NCBI RefSeq assembly: GCF_900096975.1
Contig: NZ_FMYQ01000014.1
Coordinates: 1-64,000 of the forward strand
Source: Paraburkholderia lycopersici
GTDB lineage: Bacteria > Pseudomonadota > Gammaproteobacteria > Burkholderiales > Burkholderiaceae
Reading direction: 5' to 3'
DNA length: 64,000 nt
The position numbers and the translations under genes were made by a program. The notes beneath the pieces were generated by a model. It worked only from the letters and a program-made list of their open reading frames with translations, searched no databases and was not told the DNA's origin. Below, one piece after another: positions 52,515-59,819 of the stretch (position 1 is its first letter; each line of letters starts with the position of its first letter).

Positions 52515-53474
52515 ATGGCCCAAAAGACGTCAGCGACCACCCTGTTCCGGCAGACTACCGGACGAGGGACCGACTCCGCCACGTTCCACCCCTCTCCCGG
52601 CGGCGCCACCTTTCCCACCCCAGCCTTGCCGCCCCAGTCGCTCGACGACACCCCTGCTTCCGGCCCCCACGACGACGATCATCCCGACCCCATCCGCTAC
52701 CGTACGATCTGGCTCTCCGACATCCACCTCGGGACGAGCGGCTGTCAGGCGTCGTATCTGCTCGATTTTCTGCGCCACAACGAGTCGGAATATCTGTACC
52801 TCGTGGGCGACATCATCGACGGGTGGCAGCTGAAGAAAGGCTGGTACTGGCCGCAGGCGCACAACGACGTGGTGCAGAAGGTGCTGCGCAAGGCGCGCAA
52901 GGGCACGCAGGTCGTCTACATTCCCGGCAACCACGACGAGAGCGCGCGCCAGTTCTGCAATCTCGCGTTCGGCGACATCCACGTGCGCGAGGAAGCGTTC
53001 CACACGACGCTCACGGGCAAGCGACTGTGGGTCGTGCACGGCGATCTCTTCGACGGCGTGATCCAGCACGCCAGGTGGCTCGCCTATCTCGGCGACTCGG
53101 CCTACACGCTGATCCTCGTGCTCAATCGCTGGTTCAACCGCATTCGCGCGAAGCTCGGCTTCCAGTACTGGTCGCTCTCGCAGTACCTCAAGCATCAGGT
53201 GAAGAACGCGGTGAACTTCATCTCCTCGTTCGAGCGCGTGATGACCGACGAAGCGCGGCGGCGCGGCTGCGACGGCGTGGTCTGCGGCCACATCCACAAG
53301 GCCGAGATCCGCGACATCGACGGCATCCTCTACTGCAACGACGGCGACTGGGTGGAAAGCCTCTCCGCGCTCGTCGAGACTTTCGAGGGCGAGTTGCGCA
53401 TCGTCTACTGGACCGTGATGCGCGCCCCCCAGGCGCAGACATCGACGCGCAGGGCCCGCGTGAGCGCCGCTTGA
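52515..53474 (+). CDS. Calcineurin-like metallophosphoesterase, PlcP/LpxH-like
   Basis: 319 residues. Metal-binding motifs are in order: WLSDIHLG, LVGDIIDGW, PGNHDES, VVHGDLFD and GHIHKAEIR. Annotation pipelines usually call it UDP-2,3-diacylglucosamine diphosphatase. However, the segment GWYWPQAHNDVVQKVL and the adjacent glycosyltransferase match PlcP, a phospholipase C that converts phosphatidylethanolamine and similar lipids to diacylglycerol during phosphate starvation. About 60 residues of Pro/Thr-rich sequence precede the domain. The start at 52515 is favoured because the GTG at 52449 lies upstream of the predicted transcription start. Confidence 0.75.
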   Translation: MAQKTSATTLFRQTTGRGTDSATFHPSPGGATFPTPALPPQSLDDTPASGPHDDDHPDPIRYRTIWLSDIHLGTSGCQASYLLDFLRHNESEYLYLVGDIIDGWQLKKGWYWPQAHNDVVQKVLRKARKGTQVVYIPGNHDESARQFCNLAFGDIHVREEAFHTTLTGKRLWVVHGDLFDGVIQHARWLAYLGDSAYTLILVLNRWFNRIRAKLGFQYWSLSQYLKHQVKNAVNFISSFERVMTDEARRRGCDGVVCGHIHKAEIRDIDGILYCNDGDWVESLSALVETFEGELRIVYWTVMRAPQAQTSTRRARVSAA

Positions 53475-53556
53475 GCGTGAATCCCGCACGGGCTGGGCGC
53501 CGCAGCACCGGCCTGCCGCAGCAGCCACAACCGCATTATCAGAGGGCCGACGACCG

Positions 53557-54588
53557 ATGAAAGTAATGATCGTGACCGATGCATGGGAGCCGCAGGTCAA
53601 TGGCGTAGTTCGAACACTGAAAAACACGACGCGCGAGCTCATCGCGCTCGGGCATCAGGTCGAACTGCTCACGCCGCTCGAATTCCGCACGATGCCGTGC
53701 CCCACGTACCCGGAGATCAAGCTCTCGCTGTTTCCGAAACGGTACCTGCGCGAGCGCATCAGCGCATTCGGCCCGGACGCGATCCACATCGCGACCGAAG
53801 GCCCGCTCGGCCTCGCCGCGCGCCGCTATGCGATCGACCACGATCTGCCGTTCACGACCGCTTATCACACGCGCTTTCCCGAATACGTGCAGGCGCGCTT
53901 CGGCATTCCGCTTTCGGCGACCTACCGATTCCTGCGCTGGTTCCACAAGCCCTCGCTCGCGGTGATGGCGCCCACGCCCGTCGTGAAGACCGATCTCGAG
54001 AAGTTCGGCTTCACGAACGTCGTGCTGTGGACGCGCGGGGTGGATCTCGACATCTTCCGGCCGATGGAGTCGAAGGTGCTCAACACGGCGCGGCCCATCT
54101 TCCTCTACGTGGGCCGTGTTGCCGTCGAGAAGAACGTCGAGGCATTCCTCAAGCTCGATCTGCCCGGCTCGAAATGGGTATGCGGCGAAGGCCCCGCGCT
54201 CGCCGAACTGAAATCGCGCTACCCGCAGGTCAATTACCTGGGCGTGCTGAACCAGCCCGAGCTCGCCAAGGTCTACGCCGCCGCCGACGTGTTCGTGTTC
54301 CCGAGCCGCACCGACACCTTCGGCCTCGTGCTGCTCGAAGCGCTCGCGTGCGGCACGCCGGTGGCCGCCTATCCGGTGACGGGTCCGATCGACGTGCTCG
54401 GCAACGGCGGCGCGGGCGCAATGAACGAAGACCTGCGCGAGGCGTGCCTCGAAGCGCTCAAAATCGATCGCGCCGAAGCGCGCGCATGGGCCGAGCGCTT
54501 CTCGTGGCGCGCGGCCTCGGAGCAGTTCGCCGCGCACCTCAAGCCGCGCTCTCGCGCGACGATGGAGCCCTCGAGCGCCGCGGCCTGA
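53557..54588 (+). CDS. GT4-family glycosyltransferase, Agt-like
   Basis: 343 residues. The start MKVMIVTDAWEPQVNGVVRTL and the donor-binding segment FVFPSRTDTFGLVLLEALACGTPV are typical of GT4 enzymes. It is close in pattern to diacylglycerol glycosyltransferases that pair with PlcP in rhizobia, which make glycolipids such as monoglucosyl- or glucuronosyl-diacylglycerol. It probably works at the inner face of the cytoplasmic membrane. The sugar is not predictable. The gene is 82 bases after the phosphoesterase gene. Confidence 0.75.
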   Translation: MKVMIVTDAWEPQVNGVVRTLKNTTRELIALGHQVELLTPLEFRTMPCPTYPEIKLSLFPKRYLRERISAFGPDAIHIATEGPLGLAARRYAIDHDLPFTTAYHTRFPEYVQARFGIPLSATYRFLRWFHKPSLAVMAPTPVVKTDLEKFGFTNVVLWTRGVDLDIFRPMESKVLNTARPIFLYVGRVAVEKNVEAFLKLDLPGSKWVCGEGPALAELKSRYPQVNYLGVLNQPELAKVYAAADVFVFPSRTDTFGLVLLEALACGTPVAAYPVTGPIDVLGNGGAGAMNEDLREACLEALKIDRAEARAWAERFSWRAASEQFAAHLKPRSRATMEPSSAAA

Positions 54589-54704
54589 GCGCGGGGCCGG
54601 CCATGGTCCGCGCCTCGACTGTCCGCAAGCGCGCGGCAGACACGGACGCCCCCGGGGCAACCGTGTCCCGCGCGTGCGATACTGGTGCCCTTCAGCGCAC
54701 CACC

Positions 54705-55373
54705 ATGACGCCACGTCCTCCGTCACCACCGCGTAGCGCCCATAGCGGCGCCGAGGGCGCCCAAAGTGCGGGCGCCCAAAGTGCAAGTCCGCCAGCACGC
54801 CAGGGCGCCGGCGGCGCTGCGCGTGCCGCGCCGCCATCGGCGTCGGCGTACGCGCAACCCGGCCCCGCGACAACCGTTGCACCGCCCGTGACCGCCGCAC
54901 CCGAACCGCCCGAACCGCCGTACCTGCACGAACCGCTCGGCCCCGACGACCCGCTCGCCCCGCTGCCGTTCAATCCTTACAAGGGCAACCGCGGCATCAC
55001 GCGCGCGTGGAAGGCGCTCAGGTACTCGATCAAGGGCTTTCGCGCCGCGATCCGCGAGGAAAGCGCGTTTCGCCAGGAGCTCACGCTCGCGGCCATTCTC
55101 GTGCCCATCGGCGTGTTCATTCCGGTCGAGCCGGTCGAGCGCGTGCTGCTGCTCGGCTCGGTGATGCTGGTGCTGATCGTCGAGCTCCTCAATTCGAGCA
55201 TCGAGAACGCCGTGGACCGCATCGGCCTCGAGCGCAACGAGCTTTCGGGCCGCGCCAAGGACCTCGGCAGCGCGGCCGTGACCGTCGCCTTGCTGCTTTG
55301 CGTGATGACCTGGGGGCTGATTCTCGTGCCCCGTTTCGGTCCGCTGCTGCTGCACGGGCTCGGCGTCCTGTAG
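54705..55373 (+). CDS. dgkA: Diacylglycerol kinase with N-terminal extension
   Basis: 222 residues. The last 125 residues are DgkA: AIREESAFRQELTLAA, three membrane helices and LLNSSIENAVDRIG with the catalytic Glu. The first about 85 residues are Ala/Pro/Ser/Gly-rich low complexity with no Met, so no shorter ATG start exists; GTG or TTG starts inside are possible. It phosphorylates diacylglycerol to phosphatidic acid. Gene order after a PlcP-like and an Agt-like gene suggests it recycles diacylglycerol. Confidence 0.87.
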   Translation: MTPRPPSPPRSAHSGAEGAQSAGAQSASPPARQGAGGAARAAPPSASAYAQPGPATTVAPPVTAAPEPPEPPYLHEPLGPDDPLAPLPFNPYKGNRGITRAWKALRYSIKGFRAAIREESAFRQELTLAAILVPIGVFIPVEPVERVLLLGSVMLVLIVELLNSSIENAVDRIGLERNELSGRAKDLGSAAVTVALLLCVMTWGLILVPRFGPLLLHGLGVL

Positions 55374-55462
55374 CGGCACGCCCCTGCCGGCGTCCGGCGC
55401 GCGGCGCATTCCCCCGATCTGCCCGGCCAGCGCAAGGTCCCTGTGCGTGTGGGCCGTCGGTT

Positions 55463-55490
55463 TATAATCGAACGACAGTCTTATAACGAC
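55463..55490 (+). promoter_or_regulatory. Candidate promoter and operator of the TetR gene
   Basis: A perfect -10 TATAAT (55463-55468) is followed directly by GAACGAC (55470-55476), one half of the repeat GAACGACCGTTC seen at 18278-18289, and TTATAACGAC (55481-55490), which repeats part of the TATAATCGAAC sequence. No good -35 is seen at 55440-55445. A repressor bound here would block its own gene. Confidence 0.35.
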
Positions 55491-55569
55491 CAACCGCGGC
55501 CGGGCCGCGCGCACCGCAACACATCGGCGGGCGCCTGAGCCCGGCACAGCATTTTCAGGGCCGGACGAC

Positions 55570-56328
55570 ATGGAAGCCAAACCTCCCCGCCGTACACGCG
55601 AACGGATTCTCGAGCTGTCGTTGAAGCTGTTCAACGAGATCGGCGAGCCGAACGTCACCACGACGACCATCGCCGAGGAAATGGAGATCAGTCCAGGCAA
55701 CCTGTACTACCACTTCCGCAACAAAGACGACATCATCAACAGCATCTTCAGCCAGTTCGAGCAGGAGATCGAAAAGCGTCTGCGCTTTCCCGAAGACCAT
55801 CGTGCGACCATCGACGAAATGTGGGCCTATCTGCAGTACATGGTCGACTTCACGTGGCGCTACCGTTTTCTCTACCGCGACCTGAACGACCTGCTCGCGC
55901 GCAACCGCACGCTGGAGATGCACTTCAAGCAGATCATCAGCCACAAGGTGCACTTCGCGAAGCAGTTCTGCGAGCAGCTCATGGAAGACGGCGACATGGT
56001 CGCCACGCCCGCCGAGATCCAGGTGATCTCGACCAACATCGGCGTGATCGCGACCTACTGGCTCTCGTACCAGTTCGTGATGAATCCGCGCAAGTACAAC
56101 GACCAGGAAGCGATCCGCGACGAACTGCACCAGGTCAGCGTGCAGATCGTCTCGCTGATGGCGCCTTATCTGCGCGGCCGCGCGCGCGAGCTGTTCGACG
56201 ACCTCGTATCGGGCAAGCTTCCGAAGCGCGAGTTCTATGACTACCTGCCGCCGCGCGACGGCGCAGGCACGACGAACGCGCCGAACCCGGCAGGCGCGCG
56301 CGTCGCGACCAGGGACAACCGGGACTGA
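55570..56328 (+). CDS. TetR/AcrR family transcriptional regulator
   Basis: 252 residues. The N-terminal TetR helix-turn-helix is complete: RERILELSLKLFNEIGEPNVTTTTIAEEMEIS and LYYHFRNKDDI. The C-terminal domain (about 70-215) is all-helical with a ligand pocket of unknown specificity; the last 30 residues are disordered. Such regulators often respond to acyl-CoA or hydrophobic compounds. The gene has its own leader of 195 bases and is transcribed with or without the next two genes. Confidence 0.88.
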   Translation: MEAKPPRRTRERILELSLKLFNEIGEPNVTTTTIAEEMEISPGNLYYHFRNKDDIINSIFSQFEQEIEKRLRFPEDHRATIDEMWAYLQYMVDFTWRYRFLYRDLNDLLARNRTLEMHFKQIISHKVHFAKQFCEQLMEDGDMVATPAEIQVISTNIGVIATYWLSYQFVMNPRKYNDQEAIRDELHQVSVQIVSLMAPYLRGRARELFDDLVSGKLPKREFYDYLPPRDGAGTTNAPNPAGARVATRDNRD

Positions 56329-56348
56329 GCGCCCAAGGCTAAACGCGA

Positions 56349-56933
56349 ATGAAAGCAGTCTGCGTGTATTGCGGCTCCGCAGAGGGAGCCAATCCGATTT
56401 ATGCCGAGGCGGCGCAGGCGTTCGGCCGCGCGCTCGTCGCCGCGAACCTGGCGCTCGTCTACGGCGGCGGCAAGGTGGGCCTGATGGGCGTGATCGCCGA
56501 CACCGTGATGGCGGCCGGCGGCCGCGCCATCGGCGTGATTCCCGAACTGCTCGTCGACAAGGAAGTGGGCCATACTGGCCTCACCGAACTGCACGTCGTG
56601 CCCGACATGCACCACCGCAAGAAGATGATGGCCGATTTCTCCGACGCCTTCGTCGCGATGCCGGGCGGCGCGGGCACGCTCGAAGAGCTGTTCGAGGTCT
56701 ACACGTGGGCGCAGCTCGGCTATCACCGCAAGCCCGTGGGCGTGCTGAACATCGGCGGCTTTTACGATCCGCTCGTGGCCTTGCTGGACCACACGGTACG
56801 CGAAGGCTTCATGCGCCAGACCTACCGCGAGATGCTGCAAATCGACGGCGATCCGGCGGCGCTGATCGCGAGGCTGAAGCGCTACCACGCACCCGCGAAG
56901 GACAAGTGGGCGGACCTGCGCGAGAACGTCTGA
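56349..56933 (+). CDS. LOG family protein (nucleotide 5'-monophosphate phosphoribohydrolase type)
   Basis: 194 residues. The family motif PGGAGTLEELFEVYTW is present, after MKAVCVYCGSAEG and VYGGGKVGLMG, a Rossmann-like fold. Relatives remove ribose 5-phosphate from cytokinin nucleotides or other nucleoside monophosphates; whether this organism makes cytokinins is unknown. It lies 20 bases after the TetR gene, probably one transcript. Confidence 0.87.
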   Translation: MKAVCVYCGSAEGANPIYAEAAQAFGRALVAANLALVYGGGKVGLMGVIADTVMAAGGRAIGVIPELLVDKEVGHTGLTELHVVPDMHHRKKMMADFSDAFVAMPGGAGTLEELFEVYTWAQLGYHRKPVGVLNIGGFYDPLVALLDHTVREGFMRQTYREMLQIDGDPAALIARLKRYHAPAKDKWADLRENV

Positions 56934-56998
56934 TCCCGATCTTGTCGCGCGGCGCCGCCGTTCCGACGAACCGCAGTCACGACCATGAGCACATCGCG

Positions 56999-57745
56999 AT
57001 GAGCAAGGTTGTCCTGATCACCGGCGCGAGCCGCGGCATTGGCCGCGCGACGGCGCGCCTGCTCGGCGCGCACGGCTGGACCGTGGGCGTCAACTATCTG
57101 CACAACGAACCCGCCGCCGCCGAAACCGCCGCCGAAGTTGGCCGCGCGGGCGGCCGCGCACGCGTGCTGCACGGCGACGTGGCGAGCGAGGCGGACGTCG
57201 TCGCGATGTTCGACGCGCTCGAGTCGGCATATGGCCGCATCGACGCGCTCGTGAACAATGCCGGCATCGTCGCGCCCGGCAGCCCGGTCGCCGACATGAG
57301 CGCCGAGCGCATGAAGCGCATGTTCGACGTCAACGTGTACGGCGCTTTCCTGTGCGCTCGCGAAGCGGCGCGGCGCATGTCGAAGGACCGCGGCGGCGAC
57401 GGCGGCGCGATCGTCAACGTTTCCTCGGCGGCGGCGCGCCTCGGCTCGCCGAATGAATACGTCGATTACGCGTCGTCCAAAGGCGCGATCGACACGATGA
57501 CGATCGGCCTCGCCAAGGAGCTCGGCCCTCAAGGCGTGCGCGTGAACGCGGTGCGTCCCGGCCTCATCGATACCGACATCCACGCGAGCGGCGGCCGCCC
57601 CGACCGCGCAGCCGTGCTCGGCGCGCAGACGCCGCTCGGGCGCCCAGGCAGCGCCGAGGAAGTCGCGCAAACGATCGTGTGGCTGCTGGGCGACGCCGCG
57701 TCGTACGTGACGGGCGCGCTGCTCGACGTGAGCGGCGGACGCTGA
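56999..57745 (+). CDS. Short-chain dehydrogenase/reductase (SDR)
   Basis: 248 residues, classical SDR. The cofactor motif TGASRGIG, the NNAG motif, a Ser in VNVSSAAA and the catalytic YASSK are all present. NADP(H) preference is likely from the Arg in the first motif, but not certain. The substrate is unknown; similar enzymes are glucose dehydrogenase- and FabG-like reductases. Start at 56999 is preferred because the open frame before it overlaps the LOG gene. Confidence 0.88.
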   Translation: MSKVVLITGASRGIGRATARLLGAHGWTVGVNYLHNEPAAAETAAEVGRAGGRARVLHGDVASEADVVAMFDALESAYGRIDALVNNAGIVAPGSPVADMSAERMKRMFDVNVYGAFLCAREAARRMSKDRGGDGGAIVNVSSAAARLGSPNEYVDYASSKGAIDTMTIGLAKELGPQGVRVNAVRPGLIDTDIHASGGRPDRAAVLGAQTPLGRPGSAEEVAQTIVWLLGDAASYVTGALLDVSGGR

Positions 57746-57764
57746 ACAGGCAGGCGCCGGTCCG

Positions 57765-58352
57765 CTAGAACGACGACCCCGGTTCGCGCAGGAACGCGGC
57801 TTCGTCGTCCGTGGATGCGCGCGCGAGCAGCGCGTTGCGATGCGGAAAGCGCCCGAAGCGCTCGATGACCGCAGCGTGGCGCACCGCGTAGTCGTAGTAG
57901 CCCTTCCCTTGCGGATCTTTCGCCAGCTCGCCGAAGAGTCGCAGCGACTCGCGCTGCGCTTCGGCGGATTCGGCGTGCTCGAACGGCAAGTATGCAAACA
58001 AGCGGTGCTGCAGCGTGGGCAGGCGCAGATCGGCGCCGCTCGCCACCATGGCGCGCGCGATGCCGAGCGCCTTGTCGTCGCCGGAAAACGCGCGCGGCGT
58101 GCCGCGATAGCCGTTGCGCGAAAACTGGTCGAGCACGACCACGAGCGCGAGCGCGCCGTCGGGCGTCGCGCACCATGCGTCGAGCTCGCCCGCGCAAGCG
58201 GCATCGAGCAGCGCACCGAAGCGCTCGCGCAACTGCGCGTCGAATGCCTCGCTCTTGCGAAACCACATCTTGCGTTCGTGGCCGAACGCCGCCGAATGCG
58301 GCGCGCCGAACCAGAAGTCGAGCACGTCGCGCGCACGCGGGTCGAGGCTCAT
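57765..58352 (-). CDS. DUF924 family protein
   Basis: 195 residues. The N-terminal DVLDFWFGA and the region VLDQFSRNGYRGTPRAFSGDDKAL are signatures of DUF924, an all-helical family of unknown function. Its ATG overlaps the stop of the upstream AlaX gene by four bases (58349-58352), so the two are translationally coupled. It converges with the SDR gene with a gap of 19 bases. Confidence 0.88.
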   Translation of the reverse strand: MSLDPRARDVLDFWFGAPHSAAFGHERKMWFRKSEAFDAQLRERFGALLDAACAGELDAWCATPDGALALVVVLDQFSRNGYRGTPRAFSGDDKALGIARAMVASGADLRLPTLQHRLFAYLPFEHAESAEAQRESLRLFGELAKDPQGKGYYDYAVRHAAVIERFGRFPHRNALLARASTDDEAAFLREPGSSF

Positions 58353-59086
58353 TCGGCCAGTTCCAGCACGAGACGCCGCGTGCGCGCGCTCTTCTTCTCC
58401 AGCTTCGCCACGCGCAGCGCGCCGATCTCCCGCGTGTTGCGCACGTGCGTGCCGCCGCAAGGCTGCAAGTCGACGTTCTCGATACGCAGCAGCCGCACGC
58501 GGCCAAGCCCCGCCGGCGGCTTCACGCTCATCGTGCGCACGAGTTCGGGACGCTGCGCCATCTCCTCGTCCGTGATCCATTCGGTCGCGACCGGATGCGC
58601 GCCCGACACGAGTTCGGCGAGCCGCGCCTCGACCATTTCGCGTCCGATCGGCTCGACGGTCGCGAAGTCGAGGCGCGCATAGTCGATCGTGATGCTGCAG
58701 CCATCCACGGGATACGGCAATACCGCGCACATCAGATGGCTCGCCGTGTGCAGGCGCATGTGCCGGTGACGGCGCGCCCAGTCGATCTCGGCATGCACGC
58801 GCTCGCCGGGCGCAAGGCGCGCGAGCAGCGCTTCCTGACCGGGCGCGGGAACGTGGAGCGCGTCGTCGGGCGTCGCGCCTTCGAACTTCGCCTTGCGCGT
58901 GTCCGCGATCTCGATGCGCGTGCCGTCGGCGAGCACCAGCGCGCCGGCGTCGCCGGCCTGGCCGCCGCCGAGCGGATAGAACACGGTCTGGTCGAGCCGC
59001 ACGCCGTCCTCGCCCACGGCCAGCACGGTGGCTTCGCAATGCGTGAGATAGGCGTCTTCGCGAAAGAGCGCGCGGGTGGTCGTCAT
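58349..59086 (-). CDS. Alanyl-tRNA editing protein AlaX (AlaX-M type)
   Basis: 245 residues. The zinc ligands of the editing domain are visible as HTASH near the middle and CGGTH in the C-terminal part. It hydrolyses mischarged Ser-tRNA(Ala) or Gly-tRNA(Ala), working in trans as a stand-alone editing domain. The N-terminal part (about 1-90) is the beta-barrel found in medium AlaX. AGGAG precedes the ATG. DUF924 follows with an overlap. Confidence 0.9.
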   Translation of the reverse strand: MTTTRALFREDAYLTHCEATVLAVGEDGVRLDQTVFYPLGGGQAGDAGALVLADGTRIEIADTRKAKFEGATPDDALHVPAPGQEALLARLAPGERVHAEIDWARRHRHMRLHTASHLMCAVLPYPVDGCSITIDYARLDFATVEPIGREMVEARLAELVSGAHPVATEWITDEEMAQRPELVRTMSVKPPAGLGRVRLLRIENVDLQPCGGTHVRNTREIGALRVAKLEKKSARTRRLVLELAE

Positions 59087-59274
59087 CGTGGGTTTCTCCT
59101 TGTTTTGCGTGCGGGTTTGCGTGCGGCTGGCGGCGCGGGGCCGGATCTGCCGGATCCGCCAGCGTCCGTCCATTATGGCCGCGCAGCGCAACGTCCCGCT
59201 AAACGGCCGCGCCGCGCGTGCGCCTGACTGTACCGGTGTACGGACCGGCACGATCGAGGGCAGGGCAACGCAAA

Positions 59275-59685
59275 TCAGCCCGGACGATTGCGCATCCAGT
59301 CGGCGGTGTCGAGAAACGAGTGCATAAGGCGCTCGCGCAACGGCTCGGGCAGGCCGACGTCCTCCATCGCCCACGCCATGCAGCGCAGCCACTGGTCGCG
59401 CTCGGACGAAGCGATCGCATACGGCAGATGGCGCGCGCGCAGGCGCGGATGGCCAAAGCGCTCGATGTAGTGATCCGGGCCGCCAAGCCAGCCGCAGAGG
59501 AACCAGAACAGCTTGTCGCGCGAGCCGTCGAGCGTTTGCGGATGCATCGCGCGGATGCCCGCGAAATCGGCTTCGAGGTCCATCAGGTCATAGAAACGGT
59601 CGACGAGTTCGCGCACGCGCGCCTCGCCGCCGACGAGGTCGAAGGCCGTGGGTTGCTGCGGCGCTTCGTCGGCTGGGTCGGTCAT
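59275..59685 (-). CDS. Group II truncated hemoglobin
   Basis: 136 residues. The proximal His is in RARHLPYAI, and the Trp of the G helix lies in RDQWLRCMAWAM, both marks of group II (TrHbO-like) globins. It should bind heme and may handle O2, NO or peroxide. MTDPADEAPQQ at 59685 is the start; the frame open upstream has no globin match. It stands alone, 134 bases downstream of the permease gene region. Confidence 0.88.
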   Translation of the reverse strand: MTDPADEAPQQPTAFDLVGGEARVRELVDRFYDLMDLEADFAGIRAMHPQTLDGSRDKLFWFLCGWLGGPDHYIERFGHPRLRARHLPYAIASSERDQWLRCMAWAMEDVGLPEPLRERLMHSFLDTADWMRNRPG

Positions 59686-59819
59686 ACGGTTGATTCGATG
59701 CGAAAAGAGGGACGGCCATGCACGCTGCTGCGCCGCCGGAAACGCCGATTTTCGCATAGCGGCGCGCGACGGGTTGCCGCCGCAGTACTCGCGCAGTAGC
59801 CGCGCAGTAGCCGATTACG

